In this document: positions 63,013 to 64,000 of the stretch, piece after piece
Layout: each line of letters begins with the position of its first letter
Numbering within the stretch: position 1 is the first letter of the stretch
Program-made: the position numbers and the translations under genes
Origin: Caldithrix sp.
Lineage (GTDB): Bacteria; Zhuqueibacterota; Zhuqueibacteria; Thermofontimicrobiales; Sulfurfontimicrobiaceae
DNA length: 64,000 nucleotides
Reading direction: 5' to 3'
Assembly: GCA_020722815.1 (NCBI GenBank)
Contig: DYKB01000024.1
Span: 1-64,000, forward strand
Notes under the pieces: model-generated
Database searches by the model: none
Told to the model about the DNA's origin: nothing
Seen by the model: the letters and a program-made list of their open reading frames with translations, nothing else

Positions 63013-64000
63013 TCAAACCATTTTTCGTAATTCTTCTTTCATTATCTTTCCAGATGCATTTTTCGGCAAGGCATCCATAACTTCAAAATATTTCGGCATT
63101 TTAAATGCAGGCAATTTTTCACGACAAAAGTTTCTAATTTCAAGATGCACATTATCAGTGCCATTAACAGGAACGACAAATGCTTTGATGGCCTCACCCA
63201 ACATCTCATCCGGAACACCGATTACAGCGGCCTCATAAACAAGAGGATTTTGTAAAAGAACCGCCTCAATTTCCTGGGCACTAATACGATGCGCGCCGCA
63301 TTTTATCATATCCTTTTTGCGTCCCACGACATAAATATAGCCATCGGCATCCATTCGCGCCAGATCGCCGGTATGATACCCATCCGCTTTGAGTACGGAA
63401 GCTGTCTCGACGGGATCATTCCAGTAGCCAGACATAATATTGGAGCCGCGAACTACTATTTCACCAACTTCGTCGGGTTGGCATGTTTCACCCTGCGCAT
63501 TCAGAATTTTTATCTCCACATTGGGAATGGCTTTGCCAATTGCGCCTAATTTTTGTTCTAACATCGATGGTTCAAGATAAGCGATTCGTGCTGCTGCTTC
63601 GGTGGCACCATACATGATAAAAATTTGTTTATCTTTGAGAATTTTCATCAATCGACTGGTAATCACGGGCGCCATGGCGCCCCCGGCCTGGGTGATATAT
63701 CTCAAGTCCGCAAAATTTTCCTGTGCAAAAGTTGAACGATTTAATAAAAATGTAAATGTTGACGGCACCCCGCTGAATCCACTCACCCGATACTTTTGCA
63801 ACGCCTGGATAACGACATTGGGAAATGCAAACCGATTTTCGATGACAATCGTTCCGCCAACATAAATATGCGTATTAAGCAGGGATTTGCCATAAATATA
63901 ATAAAATGGAAGCACTACCAGAATGCTATCATGTTCACCAAGTCCCAAATAACGGATGATCGAGCAAGTATTATGAACCAGATTCAAATGCGAAAGCATC
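63013..64000 (-). CDS. AMP-forming acyl-CoA/acyl-acid ligase, 3' part, cut by window end
   Basis: At least 329 residues, open to the window edge. The family's AMP-binding 'TSG-TTG-x-PKG' motif would lie just outside, since the visible part begins MLSHLNLVHN, which normally follows it. Visible motifs: FIMYGATEAAARIAYLEP (substrate and adenine pocket), DGYHTGDLARMDADGYIYVV and GRKKDMIKCGAHRISAQEIE (hinge to the C-terminal lid), and the catalytic Lys in LPKNASGKIMKEELRK. It activates a carboxylic acid as its adenylate. The set LVVLPFYYIYGKSLLNTHIY resembles ligases found with exopolysaccharide or exosortase loci rather than fatty-acid degradation, but the substrate cannot be told. The true start lies beyond the window. 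Confidence 0.9.
   Translation of the reverse strand, partial: MLSHLNLVHNTCSIIRYLGLGEHDSILVVLPFYYIYGKSLLNTHIYVGGTIVIENRFAFPNVVIQALQKYRVSGFSGVPSTFTFLLNRSTFAQENFADLRYITQAGGAMAPVITSRLMKILKDKQIFIMYGATEAAARIAYLEPSMLEQKLGAIGKAIPNVEIKILNAQGETCQPDEVGEIVVRGSNIMSGYWNDPVETASVLKADGYHTGDLARMDADGYIYVVGRKKDMIKCGAHRISAQEIEAVLLQNPLVYEAAVIGVPDEMLGEAIKAFVVPVNGTDNVHLEIRNFCREKLPAFKMPKYFEVMDALPKNASGKIMKEELRKMV

Overview
The window is AT-rich, densely coded bacterial DNA. The gene content points to the FCB superphylum: a Bat (aerotolerance) operon, a PorP/SprF-like protein next to a giant Ig-repeat surface protein, and three secreted proteins ending in type IX-style sorting/FlgD-like domains. The style of those tails, usually a Y/F-PNPF motif followed by an 'NGIYF' strand, is closest to what I know from Calditrichota/KSB1-like lineages. 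This is inference from gene content; there is no rRNA marker. I saw no tRNA, rRNA, CRISPR array, phage or transposase gene.

Layout. 1-2.1 kb is decaying DNA: a frameshifted TdeIII-like restriction endonuclease fragment, a small unknown gene, a dispersed repeat, and a ferredoxin-type gene broken by a stop and a frameshift. 2.2-11.1 kb (minus strand) is a four-gene operon: a PelA-like polysaccharide deacetylase, a TPR/outer-membrane barrel protein of PelB type, a TolB-like lipoprotein and a secreted glycosidase-like protein. 11.6-21.9 kb is a proteostasis island: zinc metallopeptidase, grpE, a CbpA-type dnaJ, an htrA/degP protease, an FmdB-type zinc ribbon, dnaK and clpB. 22.0-35.5 kb is a moxR-DUF58-bat cluster that also holds two extra BatD-tail proteins, a membrane-anchored TPR/SurA-N protein and a terminal TonB-like gene.

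36.4-54.7 kb is the most unusual part: a 1898-residue Ig-repeat surface protein, a PorP/SprF-like outer-membrane protein, then an ExbB/TolQ-like channel fused to Ig-like domains, two ExbD/TolR-like proteins, a TonB-like protein without a recognisable TonB end, three TPR proteins (two of them paralogous) and an unknown exported protein. It reads as a proton-motive-force-driven envelope machine paired with a surface fibre. 55.0-58.5 kb is a secreted M14 carboxypeptidase. 58.7-61.9 kb is a three-gene glycerol-3-phosphate dehydrogenase-type operon. 62.0-64.0 kb (minus strand) holds a lipoprotein of unknown function and the 3' part of an acyl-adenylate ligase gene cut by the window edge.

Several non-coding inverted-repeat elements are scattered between genes. 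Two belong to one MITE-like family (14.5 and 24.0 kb) and two or three to another (1.0 and 44.1 kb). A near-palindromic 15-mer occurs upstream of both grpE and dnaK and is a candidate stress-control site.
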